The notes under the pieces are model-generated. The model worked only from the letters and a program-made list of their open reading frames with translations. It was not told the origin of the DNA and did not search any database. This document shows, in pieces, positions 63,450 to 64,000 of a stretch of 64,000 nt of DNA (position 1 is the stretch's first letter; each line of letters begins with the position of its first letter). The DNA is from Ichthyophis bannanicus (lineage: Eukaryota; Chordata; Amphibia; Gymnophiona; Ichthyophiidae), in contig CM066031.1 in NCBI GenBank assembly GCA_033557465.1, forward strand, positions 1,667,494,800 to 1,667,558,799, given 5' to 3'. The position numbers and the translations under genes are program-made.

Positions 63450-63900
63450 CACCATATTGTAACGTTGATTACTGTTAGCAACCATTCTGTAATTCCACTC
63501 TGGAATTTGCTACCGGAGGATGTGGTAAGGGCTGTTAGTGTAGCTGGGTTTGAGAAAGGTTTGGACAAGTTCCTGGAGGAAAGGTCCATAAACCATTATT
63601 AAGAGGGGACCCAGGATATCAATGCTTGAACCAATACAGGCATTGTGGAACCTGTGTCTCTTGGGGAAACTGCTGGGTGCGTATGACCTAGATTGGCCAC
63701 TGTTGGAAACAGAGTACTGGGCTTGATGGACCTTGGTCTGACCCAGTATGACATATCTTATGTTCTTATGTAAGTCTCTGTTAACTGGATTATTGTCAGC
63801 AACCTTTCTGTAATTGGAGTTTCTATGAACAGGATTACTGTCAGCAATTTTTCTGTAATTTAAGTTACTGTGTATGAGATTAATGTATTACAACGTGACT
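63450..63900. repeat. Tandem repeat of about 45 bp, split by a CR1
   Basis: GATTACTGTTAGCAACCATTCTGTAATT (in pieces) lies left of the CR1, and GGATTATTGTCAGCAACCTT ... and GGATTACTGTCAGCAATTTT ... lie right of it at about 63788 and 63831. The unit is 43-45 bases. Confidence 0.75.
63493..63772 (+). mobile_element. CR1 3' end fragment
   Basis: It encodes [20 protein letters not shown] and [10 protein letters not shown] before the standard 3' UTR (GATTGGCCACTGTTGGAAAC, GGTCTGACCCAGTATGACAT) and the CTTATGTTCTTATG tail. It is 5'-truncated and sits within the 45 bp tandem repeat. Confidence 0.9.
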
Positions 63901-64000
63901 TAATTAGACACTTATTTATAGCTTTAACCCCTATACTCTCCCCCACTCATAACCACAAATTTTATCCTAATCTCCCATTCACAATAATTGCGAATCCTTA
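63901..64000. other. Unassigned right edge
   Basis: AT-rich DNA in which I see nothing. Confidence 0.4.

Noticed and set aside
1..64000. Retroviral or endogenous viral sequence
   Set aside because: No LTR pair, protease, envelope or DDE integrase was seen; the RT genes are of DIRS, CR1 and L2 type.

Overview
The window is eukaryotic, repeat-dense vertebrate DNA and I find no convincing host gene in it. Almost every long reading frame belongs to a retrotransposon. The mixture of many DIRS1-like tyrosine-recombinase retrotransposons, CR1/L3- and L2-type LINEs, an L1, a restriction-like-endonuclease LINE and tRNA-derived CORE-type SINEs points to a large-genome lower vertebrate. An amphibian, perhaps a caecilian, is my best guess; that is inference from repeat content, not from a marker gene.

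Layout. 1-3045: 5' half of an old DIRS copy (A, minus), running off the left edge. 3046-4353: unassigned DNA and a CR1 3' end. 4362-15297: DIRS copy B (minus), split by a 4.95 kb CR1 insertion (6850-11802) that itself carries a SINE, so three insertion events can be ordered. 15298-16888: spacer with a second SINE type. 16889-22678: DIRS copy C (plus), nearly intact, with gag-like ORF, RT/RNase H/methyltransferase-like ORF, tyrosine recombinase (one frameshift), inverted terminal repeats and an internal complementary region. 22679-26544: mostly unclassified. 26545-30957: near full-length CR1 LINE with two in-frame UGA codons. 30958-38146: old fragments (L2, L1, CR1 tails), foldback elements and a three-copy unclassified repeat. 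38147-42935: a minisatellite interrupted by a CR1 and by a 2.7 kb AT-rich element with 105 bp inverted repeats that contains a hammerhead-like motif. 43640-47550: two divergent DIRS gag remnants (D inserted in E). 47581-49236: CR1 fragments around a restriction-like-endonuclease LINE remnant. 49707-53362: an L1 with a complete 5' end and a truncated 3' end, flanked by a perfect 16 bp target duplication. 54591-58264: CR1 and two L2-type fragments. 58265-62705: DIRS copy F (minus). 62706-64000: CR1 pieces, a SINE and a tandem repeat.

How the parts relate. The DIRS copies all keep the same plan: left ITR, gag, overlapping pol and recombinase, internal complementary region, right ITR. In copy C the internal region reads as the joined ends of the element with one TTTCT, and TTTCT is also found at both chromosomal ends, which fits integration of a circular intermediate by the tyrosine recombinase. 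The SINEs carry a tRNA-like promoter and a MIR/CORE-like middle. One has the 3' hairpin and AAATAAA tail of the L2-type LINE at 55098-56105; the other ends in a sequence that looks RTE-like. This suggests SINEs dependent on different LINE partners. All similarity calls rest on recognising motifs by eye and on comparing copies inside the window; no database search was run.
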